The notes under the pieces: generated by a model
What the model was told of the DNA's origin: nothing
The model's database searches: none
Seen by the model: the letters and a program-made list of their open reading frames with translations, nothing else
Assembly: GCA_002238445.1 (NCBI GenBank)
Contig: MPML01000007.1
Location: 62,001-126,000 of the forward strand
Source of the DNA: Caldilineaceae bacterium bin5
GTDB lineage: Bacteria > Chloroflexota > Anaerolineae > Caldilineales > Caldilineaceae
DNA length: 64,000 bases
Direction of reading: 5' to 3'
Translations under genes and position numbers: made by a program
Shown: positions 39,081 to 48,000 of the stretch, piece by piece
How positions within the stretch are numbered: the first letter of the stretch is position 1
Layout of the letters: each line of letters begins with the position of its first letter

Positions 39081-40109
39081 CTAAGAGAACCGCACGCGCG
39101 GATCCAAAACGGCTAGAGAAATATCGGCTATCAGGTTACCTGCCACCAGCAACACGCCATAGATCAACAGACAGCTGGCGGCGATATAGATGTCCTCGTT
39201 GCGCAGAGACGTCAACAGCAGCGTGCCGATCGTCGGCAGGCCCAAGACGATCGAGGCCTGCAGTTCGCCCTGCAACATGTACGGCAGCACAGTTCCCTGG
39301 TACATGATAATCGGATGCAGAGCGTTCGGCACTGCATGGCGGCGCATGACCTGCCCTTCCGTCAGTCCCTTTGAACGGGCGGTGGTTACGTATTGCGCGT
39401 TCAACTCGTCCAGCATGTTGCCGCGCATTACGCGCATGTTGCGGGCCACGCCGCCGAGCCCGGCAATCACGACAACAGGCCAAATGTGCTGGAGCAGGTC
39501 CAGCAGTTTTGCCCACGTCTGCCCAAGTTCTTCAAAGCTGCCGAAGGCCCAAGGGACAACGACGTACTTTGGGGAGTGGAACGCGGTCACGTGCTCCTGT
39601 TCGAGCGTGAACACGAGAAAGAACATGATCGCCAGCGCTATCCAGAAGCGCGGCAGCGCTGACAGAATAAATGCGATAAAGGCCGCCACGTTGTCCGCTA
39701 TCGAATACTGACGCGGCGCGACAAAAATGCCGGCAATAATGCCTACGGCAGTCGAGGTCAAATGGGCCAGGACCGCCAGAAGCAATGTGCGGGGAAGCCG
39801 TTCTCTTATCAGTTCGCCCACGTCACGCTTGTATGCAAATGAAAAGCCGAAGCTCCCTTTTGTCACCATGTCGCGAATCCAGACATAGAATTGCAAGGGG
39901 AGCGGCTTATCGAGGCCGTAACGCTGTCTGAACAGTTCGGCCTGGGCCTCCGCTTCCGACTCGGATGCGCCTCCCTGCTCAATCAGGAACGATTTGTAGC
40001 CGTCGGCATAGTCGCCAGGAGGCAACTGGATCACGATAAAGCTGACCAGCGCGATGCCCAGGACCACTGCTACTGAAACAGAAAAGCGGCGAACTATAAA
40101 ACCAATCAT
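39081..40109 (-). CDS. ABC transporter permease (DppB type)
   Basis: A 342-residue permease with six membrane segments. The DppB start IGFIVRRFSVSVAVVLGIAL with FIVIQLPPGDY is clear, and the EAA loop reads TTARSKGLTEGQVMRRHAVPNA. The long exterior loop (residues 40-90) with RQRYGLDKPLPLQFYVW is the usual family feature. It lies 91 bases after the binding-protein gene, with a hairpin in between that may lower its expression relative to the binding protein. Confidence 0.94.
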   Translation of the reverse strand: MIGFIVRRFSVSVAVVLGIALVSFIVIQLPPGDYADGYKSFLIEQGGASESEAEAQAELFRQRYGLDKPLPLQFYVWIRDMVTKGSFGFSFAYKRDVGELIRERLPRTLLLAVLAHLTSTAVGIIAGIFVAPRQYSIADNVAAFIAFILSALPRFWIALAIMFFLVFTLEQEHVTAFHSPKYVVVPWAFGSFEELGQTWAKLLDLLQHIWPVVVIAGLGGVARNMRVMRGNMLDELNAQYVTTARSKGLTEGQVMRRHAVPNALHPIIMYQGTVLPYMLQGELQASIVLGLPTIGTLLLTSLRNEDIYIAASCLLIYGVLLVAGNLIADISLAVLDPRVRFS

Positions 40110-40141
40110 TGGGAACCCTGCCTGGAGAGGAACTTGGAAAG

Positions 40142-40187
40142 GAAGAGAGAGGTCGAGGCACTCATGTGAGCGCTCGCCTCTCTCTTC
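40142..40187 (-). terminator. Attenuator-like hairpin between binding protein and permease
   Basis: On the minus strand an 11-pair stem GAAGAGAGAGG/CCTCTCTCTTC encloses a smaller hairpin, and a pyrimidine-rich TTCCTTTCC run follows. Hairpins here are common in binding-protein operons and would let the binding protein be made in excess. Confidence 0.65.
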
Positions 40188-40200
40188 TCTTTATTGAATG

Positions 40201-42384
40201 CTATTCACTCTCGTAGGTTGGAATCACGCCCGGTCGGAGCTGTTCGATCTGCTCTTCAGGGTCAACCCATACCTGCTCAGGCATAACGTTTTCCCACGTC
40301 CAGTTGTACATGAACACGGGCATGCCGGCGGGGACGTTCTTGAAGCGCTTGGCTGCAGCCAGGCCGTACCGGCCGACGAAGACGCCAACAAAGTGGACAT
40401 TCTCTGTCGAGATTCGGTTGTACTCGGCCATCAGGTCTCTGCGAATGTCTGTATTCGGCTCGACGCAGAATGCAAGCGCGATGTCAACAAGCTCCTGCTC
40501 GAAGTCAAGCAGCTCGCGCGGTTCTGAACCTTCGCGATGGAAGCTGAACTCTCGTTCGATTGGGGCCAGTTCGCGGCAGCGAGTGAACGGAACAGCGAAG
40601 GTCTGGCTGTCGCGGTCAACGCGCAGTTCCCACTCACCGGCTTCATTCATTTCTCGGCGGGCCGCGCTGTTGAGCGGCCGGACGTTGATCTGTACACCCA
40701 GATCGCCAAGCAAAGTCACGGTGGCATCGCCGACCGTCTGCGTTTCTTCCGCATCTTCGCTAGTTACGAGCGCCAGCACCAGATTTTCACCACTGGCGAG
40801 TCGGTCGGCCGGCCAGTTCAGAATGTTATCGCCGTCAGTGTCCTCGAAACCCAGGTCGGCCAGCAGAGCTGCAGCGGCCTCGGGGTTGTTGTTGTGGTAG
40901 GCCACTGTACTGCGATCGAAGTAGGAGGAACCGGGGAAGAGGCCGCCGGCCCAGCCGCGCAGGAATGGCCCGCGCAGGATCGACTGCGAAATGCCGTCGC
41001 GATCCAGGGCAAAGCTCAGGGCCTTGCGGAAGCGGACGTCACGGAACAGCTGTCGAATGGCCGTGTCGCGGTCATCCTTCACGCCCAAAGAAGTCGAAAG
41101 ATTGAGCTTGATGCTGAAACCCAGTGTCTCGGGACCCCATTCAACGTAGAAGTGAGCGTCGTCTTCTTCGGCCCGCTTCAGCGTTTCGATGAACGTGCTG
41201 GGGTTCTCCAGATTGGAGTGATCAGCCGAGCCGGCCAGCGTACTGAGTGTACGGCCTACGCCCGACGGGCCCTTTTCGAAGACAACCTCGTCCAGATAGG
41301 GAAGCTGGTTGCCGGCCTCGTCAACACCCCAGTAGTAGGGGTTGCGGCGAAGGATCATCAGCTCATCGGTGATGTACTCCACCGGGACAAACTCGCCCAG
41401 AACGACAGGCGTCTGGTCCGGGGGCATTGCTGCTTCAAAGTCGACATAGTCCATCTCACTGTTGTACTTGGGATGGAGTGGTTTGAGGATATGCGCCGGC
41501 GAAAGGTGGAAGTCGCCCTCATCCATTTGGAACAGGGACTGGACCGGGAAAGCGACCGGGTAAACGAACTTAAAGGTGTAATCGTCTATCACTTCAAGTT
41601 GCGTCATTTCGCCGTCAAAAACCCAAGCGGAAGCGCCCTTCGGAGACTGCACGTTGGCGTCGACAATCATGTCCTCCCACGTGAACAGGACATCTTCGGT
41701 CGTGAAGGGATGGCCGTCGGACCACTTTGCGCCCTCGATCAGATTCATGGTCAGCTCAAAGCCGTCCTCACTCCATTCCCAGCTCTTGGCCAGGTAGGGC
41801 AGAGGCTCAAGCGAATCGGAACGGCGATAGATCGGGCCGGATTTCAGCAGCGACGCAAATGCAGCAGCCTCGATGCCAAACCAGCCGGCACTCTGACCGG
41901 CGCCGCGATTGTAGCCCTCGGTCGGGCAGGCAGAGAAGTCTCGCCAGACACCGCCGTAGACACCGATGCCGTCCGCCATACCGCTCTCGAGGATAACCCG
42001 AGGCTCAACCGGCAGGCGCTCTTCAACCGGAGGCAGTGCGCCTTCGGCAACAAGCTCGCTCACCCAGTCGGGCTCACTGTAGGAATCCAGCGCCTTGTAA
42101 GTCAGGATCTGGTCCAGGGGCAGCTTCTGCACTTCGCGGCTACCCACAATCAGCTGCGGCTCAGGATACTCGGTGGGGGACAGGTCCACGTCCATCATTG
42201 CTTCTTTACTGTCCTCGTCCGTCGTCTCGGCTTCTGCCTCTGCGGCAGCCGGCGCCGCCTCTTCCTGAGGAGCTTCAGCAGCCTCCGGTTCAGTGTCGCC
42301 GCCGCCACAGGCGTTGACAACCATCGCTGCCACGATCAGCAGCGAAAGTAATAGAAAAGTCGTTCTCCTGCGTTTACTTGACAT
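40201..42384 (-). CDS. Extracellular solute-binding lipoprotein, family 5
   Basis: A 727-residue binding protein of the dipeptide/nickel/oligosaccharide class (SBP family 5). The signal peptide ends in the lipobox VVNACGGG, and an acidic Glu/Ala linker (about residues 28-65) typical of Chloroflexota follows. The ligand domain includes EDGFELTMNLIEGAKWSDG and TEDVLFTWEDM, the classic SBP_bac_5 block. Later FRKALSFALDRDGI is the second family hallmark. At 727 residues it is larger than peptide binders (about 530), like some oligosaccharide binders. The GH4 enzyme downstream supports a sugar ligand, but peptide is equally possible. Confidence 0.93.
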   Translation of the reverse strand: MSSKRRRTTFLLLSLLIVAAMVVNACGGGDTEPEAAEAPQEEAAPAAAEAEAETTDEDSKEAMMDVDLSPTEYPEPQLIVGSREVQKLPLDQILTYKALDSYSEPDWVSELVAEGALPPVEERLPVEPRVILESGMADGIGVYGGVWRDFSACPTEGYNRGAGQSAGWFGIEAAAFASLLKSGPIYRRSDSLEPLPYLAKSWEWSEDGFELTMNLIEGAKWSDGHPFTTEDVLFTWEDMIVDANVQSPKGASAWVFDGEMTQLEVIDDYTFKFVYPVAFPVQSLFQMDEGDFHLSPAHILKPLHPKYNSEMDYVDFEAAMPPDQTPVVLGEFVPVEYITDELMILRRNPYYWGVDEAGNQLPYLDEVVFEKGPSGVGRTLSTLAGSADHSNLENPSTFIETLKRAEEDDAHFYVEWGPETLGFSIKLNLSTSLGVKDDRDTAIRQLFRDVRFRKALSFALDRDGISQSILRGPFLRGWAGGLFPGSSYFDRSTVAYHNNNPEAAAALLADLGFEDTDGDNILNWPADRLASGENLVLALVTSEDAEETQTVGDATVTLLGDLGVQINVRPLNSAARREMNEAGEWELRVDRDSQTFAVPFTRCRELAPIEREFSFHREGSEPRELLDFEQELVDIALAFCVEPNTDIRRDLMAEYNRISTENVHFVGVFVGRYGLAAAKRFKNVPAGMPVFMYNWTWENVMPEQVWVDPEEQIEQLRPGVIPTYESE

Positions 42385-42549
42385 GCACGTGCCTCCTTGA
42401 AAAGGTTGTTTGAGAAAATGCTGTGGTCGCGCCTGTGATGACGCGCCGCGGCAGTTGAAAGAAGATACTAAACAGTTTTATATGAAGAGGCTTTAGCCTT
42501 CTCTTCTGGAATGGGCGACAATCACCACCATCCGAAGGCAAACCCCGCT

Positions 42550-43596
42550 TCAATCGTGTAACCAGCAGGCCGCGGAATGGCCCGGCTCGTGCTCTTTGAA
42601 TTCGGGCGTCTGCTGCCAGCAGATTTCCATTGCCTGAGGACAGCGATCAGCAAAAGCGCAGCCGGTAATCTCTTCCATCGGGCTGGGCACCATACCGGTG
42701 ATTGGAACAAGCTTCTTGTCATCTTTCCGTCCCAGTACTGGTACTGAGTTTAGAAGCCCGACCGTGTACGGATGCTTGGGATTATGGAAGATATCGTAGA
42801 CCGGCGCGTACTCCACCACGCGCCCCATGTACATAACCGCAACATGATCGGCCATCTGGGAAACCACGCCCAGGTTGTGCGTGATCAGTACGATGGCGGA
42901 ATCAAATTCGTCCTGCAGTTCCCGCATCAAGTCCAGAATTTGCGCCTGCACCGTCACATCCAACGCGGTGGTCGGCTCATCGGCGATAAGGACGGAGGGA
43001 TTGCAACTGAGAGCCAAGGCGATCATGACTCGCTGCCGCATTCCTCCGCTCAGTTGATGTGGATACTCGCCGATACGCCGACCGGGATCGGCAATGTGAA
43101 CTCTGTTCAGCATCTCCTCGGCTCGCTCCAGCGAGGCGCGGCGCGACAGGTTCTGGTGCAGAAGAACTGATTCCGAGATTTGGCGGCCGACCGGATGGAG
43201 CGGATTGAGCGAGGTCATCGGCTCCTGAAAGATCATGGCGATCTCGGCGCCGCGAATGTCGCGCAACTGACGGCTGCGCGGGTCCAGCTTGACAATATCA
43301 ACGGTATCGCCGTCTTTGCGGTGGAGCAATATCTCGCCTTCCACGATCCTGCCGGGAGGAGACTGGATAAGCCGCATCACGGAGCGAAATGTGACGCTCT
43401 TTCCGCAGCCGCTCTCGCCCACGACGCCCAAAGTCTTTTTGCGCCCGATCGAGGCATCGACGCCGTCAACTGCTTTGACAACGCCCCGCTCGAGGAAGAA
43501 GTATGTCTTGAGACCTCGCAGCTCAAGGATTGCGTCTTCCTGGTCGTTATTCTCTTTCGCCGCTGAACGCGACGGCGCCTGCTGACTCAAGGTCAT
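42550..43596 (-). CDS. ABC transporter ATP-binding protein (DppD/OppD type)
   Basis: A 348-residue ATPase. Walker A GESGCGKSVTF, Q-loop IFQEPMTSLNP, signature LSGGMRQRVMIALALS, Walker B VLIADEPTTALD and switch VLITHNLGVV are present. The C-terminal extension has GCAFADRCPQAMEICWQ with the cysteine cluster of the OppD type. It is the first gene of the transporter operon. The start at 43596 is chosen because it begins just before the family N-terminus; a longer in-frame version to 43665 exists, and neither has a strong ribosome site. Confidence 0.92.
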   Translation of the reverse strand: MTLSQQAPSRSAAKENNDQEDAILELRGLKTYFFLERGVVKAVDGVDASIGRKKTLGVVGESGCGKSVTFRSVMRLIQSPPGRIVEGEILLHRKDGDTVDIVKLDPRSRQLRDIRGAEIAMIFQEPMTSLNPLHPVGRQISESVLLHQNLSRRASLERAEEMLNRVHIADPGRRIGEYPHQLSGGMRQRVMIALALSCNPSVLIADEPTTALDVTVQAQILDLMRELQDEFDSAIVLITHNLGVVSQMADHVAVMYMGRVVEYAPVYDIFHNPKHPYTVGLLNSVPVLGRKDDKKLVPITGMVPSPMEEITGCAFADRCPQAMEICWQQTPEFKEHEPGHSAACWLHD

Positions 43597-43840
43597 AGTC
43601 TTACTCTTGCCCACTGGCTCGTAAAGCTGTGGGAAGTCGATGAGTTTGAAACGCAAGTGAGGCAAGCCCGGCCATGCACAGTGACAAAATGGGGGTAGTC
43701 TTTGCCATCTGACCAGAGTTCTTCAAGTTTGCGGGCCGCTCAACTGCTGGTAACCGCGCAATTGGGCCGGGAGCGGGGAAATTGTAGCGATTCCAAACGA
43801 GGATGTCAATTCTCGGGGTAGCTCGATCGAAAAAAAAGGG

Positions 43841-44152
43841 GTCACTACTAAGCCGCATACATTGGTAAGCCAGACCAGCCCCTTGTCGCTGCCGTCGTAC
43901 AGGCTATCTGATTGCGTGTCCGGTTGGAGACAGCCATGTTGATGGATGGGTACGGCTGGAATGAGCACACACGGTCGGTGGGCGGTGGTTTTGGAGGGGG
44001 GCGTTGCGGGGGCGCAGCCCCTGCACAAGGGAGGGCGCTTGCGCCCGACCGCCCAGAACTGCAGTGGTCAGTGGTTGGTGGTCAGTGGTTAGTGAAAGTC
44101 GCTTTCGCTCGCCTTGTTCGTGGTGGCGAATCAATTGCGGCTGAGTAGTCCC
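43841..44152 (+). mobile_element. MITE-like element copy F
   Basis: A 312-bp element with left end GTCACTACTAAGCC and right end GGCTGAGTAGTCCC, inverted over ACTACT[A/C]AGCC. Flanks AAAAAGGG and AAATTGGG agree at six of eight bases, a decayed target duplication. The core is at about 43996-44055. A 14-bp tandem duplication (TGGTCAGTGGTTGG then TGGTCAGTGGTTAG, 44063-44090) has been inserted or amplified in its tail. Confidence 0.82.
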
Positions 44153-44610
44153 AAATTGGGCGCGACACGCAGTGGGCGCGCCTTCAACCGTTTGAATGGT
44201 CTGGCGGGTATGGTTACCAAGAAGTGTGTAGGATCCAGGACCGGTTGACAGCAACGCGGGACAGCCGCTGTTTGAGCAGTTGACGAGCGCGGCACGAGAG
44301 ATTGCTAGAGAATCTGTAGAGATGCTATTGATATGGAGGGGCTCTTTTTGTTCTGCATGTGAAGAAGACGATCCCCCGGTGGACCAAGGTTAGCCCTCTG
44401 TCGACGCGGAACGTCAGAAACAGAAAGGGAGCCAACGATAAGGTGAAGGTTGCCGTCACAAAGACCGACACTGGTGTGCCCGGCACAGAAATCGGGGGAA
44501 GACACTCCTAATTTCCGAGTCCGTTGGCGCTTGCTGACTCCTGCTGTAAGCGAGAAGCAAACAGAAGTCTTTATGGCTGCCGGCGGGACCGATTTGGCTG
44601 TCAGGATGGC
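44153..44610. other. Intergenic stretch, no gene seen
   Basis: About 460 bases between repeat copy F and the crtB terminator. Short frames on both strands carry no recognisable protein and no good ribosome sites. Confidence 0.45.
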
Positions 44611-44650
44611 AAAATCAGAGCCGGAGCCTTGTGTGTTCCAGTCCGGCTCT
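44611..44650 (-). terminator. Terminator after crtB
   Basis: On the minus strand AGAGCCGGA and TCCGGCTCT form a nine-pair stem (44617-44650). It is followed by GATTTTG, seven bases past the crtB stop. Confidence 0.75.
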
Positions 44651-44657
44651 ATTGTGC

Positions 44658-45677
44658 TTACATGCCATTGAATCGTGTTGCATGCACAGAGGGTTCCCTG
44701 AGACTCTTGCTGCGCAACCAGACGGCGGGAAGTCGCCTGAGTTTGCCCCACTTACTGACATGGGCGCGTCGATTGAAAACATCGTAGTCGTGGGCCTCTA
44801 TGTCAGCGAGTATTGCTCTGTAGAGTTCGGCGGCAGCGCCAGTCGCGAAGCGGCCGTCGGCATGAAGCAGCGCGATTCCCGGCCAGGCTTCATCGTAAAG
44901 TTGACGAGTGCGTGCAATTTGAAACCGCATAAACGCGCGCCAACGATCATCGACGATTCCAGCCCCAATGTCGCTCTCACTGAGGCCAAATCTGCGCAAG
45001 TCCTCCTGCGGAAGATATAGGCGTCCGGCCTTCCAGTCCTCGCCCACATCTCTCAGAATATTTGTCAGCTGCAGTGCCACTCCCAATTTCAGGGCGTAGG
45101 GAATGGCCTGTGCCCCGGAAAAGCCGATGATGTACATGCTCATCAAGCCGACGGTGGACGCAACTTCGTAACAGTAGGAAGTTACATCTTCGAAAGTCTC
45201 GTAACGACTGTCGGTGATGTCGCGTGCAACCCCGTGGAGGAGCTGTTCCGCATATCGGAGCGGGATACCGTAATGCCGGCGGACGTCCGACCACGCAAGG
45301 GCAACTGGATCGCGCTCGTCAGTTTTCTGGGCAAGGGAACGCAACTTCCAGGTATCGAGGGCGTCACGCACCGCCTCGGTGTCGTGCTGACCGGGAGAAG
45401 GCTTATCGACAATGTCATCGCTCTTGCGACAAAATGCGTAGAGGGCACGCACCGATCGTCGCTTATCATGTGGGAGGAATCGAGAGGCGGCAAAGAAGGA
45501 ACGGCTATTTACCGCTGTTACTGCTTCACAGAAGTCATAGGCCGAGGCCAACTCTCTTTTGTCCTTGTTACTGGGACGAGGGAGCGGACCACAGGCCTTT
45601 CCGGCCTCATACGCCAGGGAAAGTAAGGGACGTTCCCAATCGCGTATTCTCAGGGTCATCAGAGCGCCTTTGCTCAT
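44658..45677 (-). CDS. crtB: Phytoene/squalene synthase family protein (phytoene synthase)
   Basis: A 339-residue head-to-head prenyl synthase, joining two geranylgeranyl diphosphates to phytoene, the first committed step of C40 carotenoids. The two Mg-binding motifs are DDIVD at residues 87-91 and NILRDVGED at 206-214, followed by [14 protein letters not shown], a phytoene synthase hallmark. [12 protein letters not shown] and [12 protein letters not shown] are the first conserved block. The N-terminus carries about 45 extra residues. AAGGGGAT lies upstream of the ATG. Carotenoid neighbours support phytoene over squalene. It is transcribed away from the MerR-B12 regulator and has its own promoter and terminator. 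Confidence 0.93.
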   Translation of the reverse strand: MSKGALMTLRIRDWERPLLSLAYEAGKACGPLPRPSNKDKRELASAYDFCEAVTAVNSRSFFAASRFLPHDKRRSVRALYAFCRKSDDIVDKPSPGQHDTEAVRDALDTWKLRSLAQKTDERDPVALAWSDVRRHYGIPLRYAEQLLHGVARDITDSRYETFEDVTSYCYEVASTVGLMSMYIIGFSGAQAIPYALKLGVALQLTNILRDVGEDWKAGRLYLPQEDLRRFGLSESDIGAGIVDDRWRAFMRFQIARTRQLYDEAWPGIALLHADGRFATGAAAELYRAILADIEAHDYDVFNRRAHVSKWGKLRRLPAVWLRSKSLREPSVHATRFNGM

Positions 45678-45727
45678 TTTCTATCCCCTTTTTCGAGTAT
45701 TCCGCTAATTGCGGCACCTACACACTT

Positions 45728-45756
45728 ACAATACTTCAAATGGCGCCGTTCGTCAA
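45728..45756 (-). promoter_or_regulatory. crtB promoter
   Basis: On the minus strand TTGACG (45751-45756) and TATTGT (45728-45733) are separated by exactly 17 bases. The boxes are close to consensus. The start of transcription would lie about 45 bases before the crtB start codon. Confidence 0.75.
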
Positions 45757-46235
45757 GGAATCTTCCTGAACTGGGAGATTGAGCAACCATTTTTGGCACC
45801 TCTGCATGTCGTTGCGGGCCTGCTGCGTCATTGACCAAGCGAGTTGAGGCCAGTGTATGCAGGGTATGGTACCCGCAAGGACGTTCCGTCCCACTCCCAC
45901 CGTATGATTGGTAATGCCTCTGCCCGACACCGTCGGGTCACGCACCTCATCCGCAGCACCAATTTACGATAGGACCGGAAGGCTCGCCTCTCATCCAATC
46001 TATCTAACATTCCTAACAATTGCTTGCCAATTCTCTCCTCCGGCCAGAACTGTGGCCTCATCCGCAGCCGCGGCGGCTGGAATTCGACATTGACTTCGCT
46101 GTTCCTTCATCTACCGACACAGGGGTGGAAGTCAGTTTCGGCAAGTATTCACCCTGCTTTGTCTTCCGGCAGGTTCTCTCACTTCAATACTTCCATATAA
46201 TTCTAGCGCATGCACACGTGGAACTGCAATACATG
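45757..46235. other. Divergent regulatory region between crtB and the MerR-B12 gene
   Basis: No gene is supported. The stretch is part of an 860-base divergent intergenic region and becomes AT-rich toward its right end, where the operator-like repeats lie. Confidence 0.45.
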
Positions 46236-46263
46236 TTGGCAATACGTATATAATTTGTATAAT
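46236..46263 (+). promoter_or_regulatory. Promoter upstream of the MerR-B12 regulator gene
   Basis: TTGGCA (46236-46241), a 16-base spacer and a perfect TATAAT (46258-46263). It would yield a leader of about 270 bases before the regulator. The direct repeats at 46241-46273 cover the spacer and -10. Confidence 0.65.
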
Positions 46264-46273
46264 ATTTGTATAG
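46241..46273 (-). promoter_or_regulatory. Candidate CarH-type operator: three 11-bp direct repeats
   Basis: Read on the minus strand, three consecutive 11-mers are in exact register: CTATACAAATA, TTATACAAATT and ATATACGTATT. Each has T at position 2 and AC[A/G] at positions 5-7, matching the nTnnACAnnnn unit known for CarH operators. They overlap the spacer and -10 of the promoter at 46236-46263, as expected for a repressor site. Binding by the adjacent regulator is inference. Confidence 0.6.
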
Positions 46274-46529
46274 TTTTGACTATGCCTGCCAGGTTTTCGC
46301 AGGGGCGAGACTTTGGCTCAACATCAGTTTCGGAGCCCAGATCGTCTGGTTTGTGGATGTCCATATGGGAAGGAACGTGATCGATTTGCTTCAGCTGGAC
46401 CCGATACATTCCTGTGATCCTCACAAAGCCGTTTTCGGGATTTGTCGTTAAAGAAGTTTACACGTAACATATCATAGTTTATTTGTTGGACACATGTACT
46501 GCATTGGGGCACGGTACAAGTACAAAGGA

Positions 46530-46539
46530 GTACATGTAC
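46530..46539. repeat. GTACATGTAC palindrome at the regulator start
   Basis: A perfect 10-bp palindrome between the ribosome site and start codon. Its right half, ACATGTAC, is repeated at 46492-46499, 40 bases upstream. It may be a second regulator site or affect translation. Confidence 0.4.
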
Positions 46540-46541
46540 AA

Positions 46542-47915
46542 ATGAGTATGAAAACTCCTTCATTCAATTTGAAAGCGGTTGTCCTCGAGACCGGCATCAA
46601 GGCCGAGACGTTGCGTGCATGGGAACGGAGGTACGGAATCCCGCGACCGGCCCGCAGTGCGGGCGGACACAGGATATACTCCCGCCGCGACATTGACACG
46701 CTGCACTGGCTGATTCGGAGGCGAAAAGAAGGGCTCAGTATCAGCAGGGCAGCGGAACGCTGGCAGTCAATTGAGGGTGAGGGGCGAGACCCTCTACAGG
46801 AGCCTGGTTTCGCAATAAACCACTTATACTTAGGTGAACGCGGGACTGACGCCACTCCCTTCGAATTCGGCGAGAACGAAGAGGTGGATATCCAGGTCAG
46901 TACGGCTTGTACTGAGTGGATGGCAGCTTGTGTCTCTTTCGATGAATCAGCTGCGCAACGTGTCCTGTCCCAGGCTTTTGCTCTCTTTCCAGTCGAGACG
47001 GTCTGTCTTCACGTACTGTGCGATGGTTTGCGGCAGCTGGGCGAAGACTGGCTCAATGACGATGTCACTTCCCAGCAAGTAACCTTTGCCGCCGACCAAG
47101 CCATGCAGCGCATCAAGTCGCTGTTGGCTGCCTCTCCGCAACCAACTCGCCCAATTCAGATCCTGATGGCCTGCCCTTCCGGAGAGGAGCACACTTTCGG
47201 ATTGGCGCTCCTGCAACTTCTCTTGAGACGAAGAGGATTTGGGACTGTCTACTTGGGAGGGAATCTGCCTACGAGAGAGATGGTCGCAACGTTGGACAAT
47301 ATTCAGCCCGGCCTTGTCGTCCTCGTGTCACAGCAATTGCGCTCGGCCGGCAACTTGCTGGACATGAGTGAACTGTTTGTTCGACAGGGTGTTCCGGTTG
47401 CCTTCGGGGGCAGGATTTTCAATATTTCGGATACCATCCGCCGCCGAATACCTGGCAGCTTTTTGGGCACCGACCTGCTTCAAGCAGGTCAAAACGTGGA
47501 ATTCGTGCTATCCAAGCCCAGTCACTTGGTAACGGATCCGCATATTGCGGACAACCAGTACGAAGAACTCCTGGCCACTTTCCAGGCGAACCTACCTCGG
47601 ATGTTAGCCGAAATCTCGATCGCGACGCAGGGAAAGAATCCTGATTGGGCGACGCTGGTGCGGCCTACATTCAGTTTGACAAGCTCGATCCTCTCGGCAT
47701 TGCGGTTCGGCGATCCTTCACTACTCTCTTTGGAAGCAGACTGGCTATGCACTTTTCTTAAGTCTCGCAGCATCTCCATCAGCGTGGCAGAAGAGTACCT
47801 GCTCCTTGGTCTCACAGTAGTCCAGTCGGTTCTTGGAAGTGACAGCGGCCTTGTACTAGAAATGTTGGAAACACTATTGAAAGATGTTCAGCGGCGGTCC
47901 TACGAAAGTGCCTGA
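46542..47915 (+). CDS. MerR-type regulator with cobalamin-binding domain (CarH/LitR-like variant)
   Basis: A 457-residue transcription factor. Residues 8-75 are a MerR winged helix (ETGIKAETLRAWERRYGIP, GGHRIYSRRDID). A four-helix module (about 115-195) and a B12-binding Rossmann domain (about 205-325) follow. The Rossmann domain shows PSGEEHTFG with the lower-ligand His217, VVLVS, and AFGGRIF. CarH photoreceptors carry W-x9-E-H in the helical module; here W170 is followed by V180-T181, so the Glu-His pair is lost. A C-terminal helical part of about 130 residues (340-457) is extra compared with CarH (about 285 residues). It is expected to repress carotenoid genes, possibly in a B12- but not light-dependent way. 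The start at 46542 follows AAAGGAG. Confidence 0.88.
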   Translation: MSMKTPSFNLKAVVLETGIKAETLRAWERRYGIPRPARSAGGHRIYSRRDIDTLHWLIRRRKEGLSISRAAERWQSIEGEGRDPLQEPGFAINHLYLGERGTDATPFEFGENEEVDIQVSTACTEWMAACVSFDESAAQRVLSQAFALFPVETVCLHVLCDGLRQLGEDWLNDDVTSQQVTFAADQAMQRIKSLLAASPQPTRPIQILMACPSGEEHTFGLALLQLLLRRRGFGTVYLGGNLPTREMVATLDNIQPGLVVLVSQQLRSAGNLLDMSELFVRQGVPVAFGGRIFNISDTIRRRIPGSFLGTDLLQAGQNVEFVLSKPSHLVTDPHIADNQYEELLATFQANLPRMLAEISIATQGKNPDWATLVRPTFSLTSSILSALRFGDPSLLSLEADWLCTFLKSRSISISVAEEYLLLGLTVVQSVLGSDSGLVLEMLETLLKDVQRRSYESA

Positions 47916-48000
47916 GAAGGTGAATCAGAGTAGAATCTGCCTATCCGACCGTTTGGATTTTTTGCGAGGGCGTTCGGTTGGCCCTTGCTAACGGGTAAGC

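Noticed and set aside
40537-42351. Plus-strand frame of about 600 codons
   Set aside because: It lies opposite the binding-protein gene, which has a signal peptide and family motifs; the long antisense frame reflects GC-rich codon use.
44063-44090. Two 14-bp tandem units considered as a start of a CRISPR or VNTR array
   Set aside because: Only two units without spacers, within repeat copy F; a local duplication is enough.
44305-44751. Minus-strand frame of 148 codons near crtB
   Set aside because: It overlaps the 3' end of crtB and its terminator and shows no domain or start signal.
46203-46563. Short frames upstream of the MerR-B12 gene, considered as leader peptides
   Set aside because: They overlap promoter and operator-like repeats and have no ribosome sites; the AT-rich regulatory content explains the region better.
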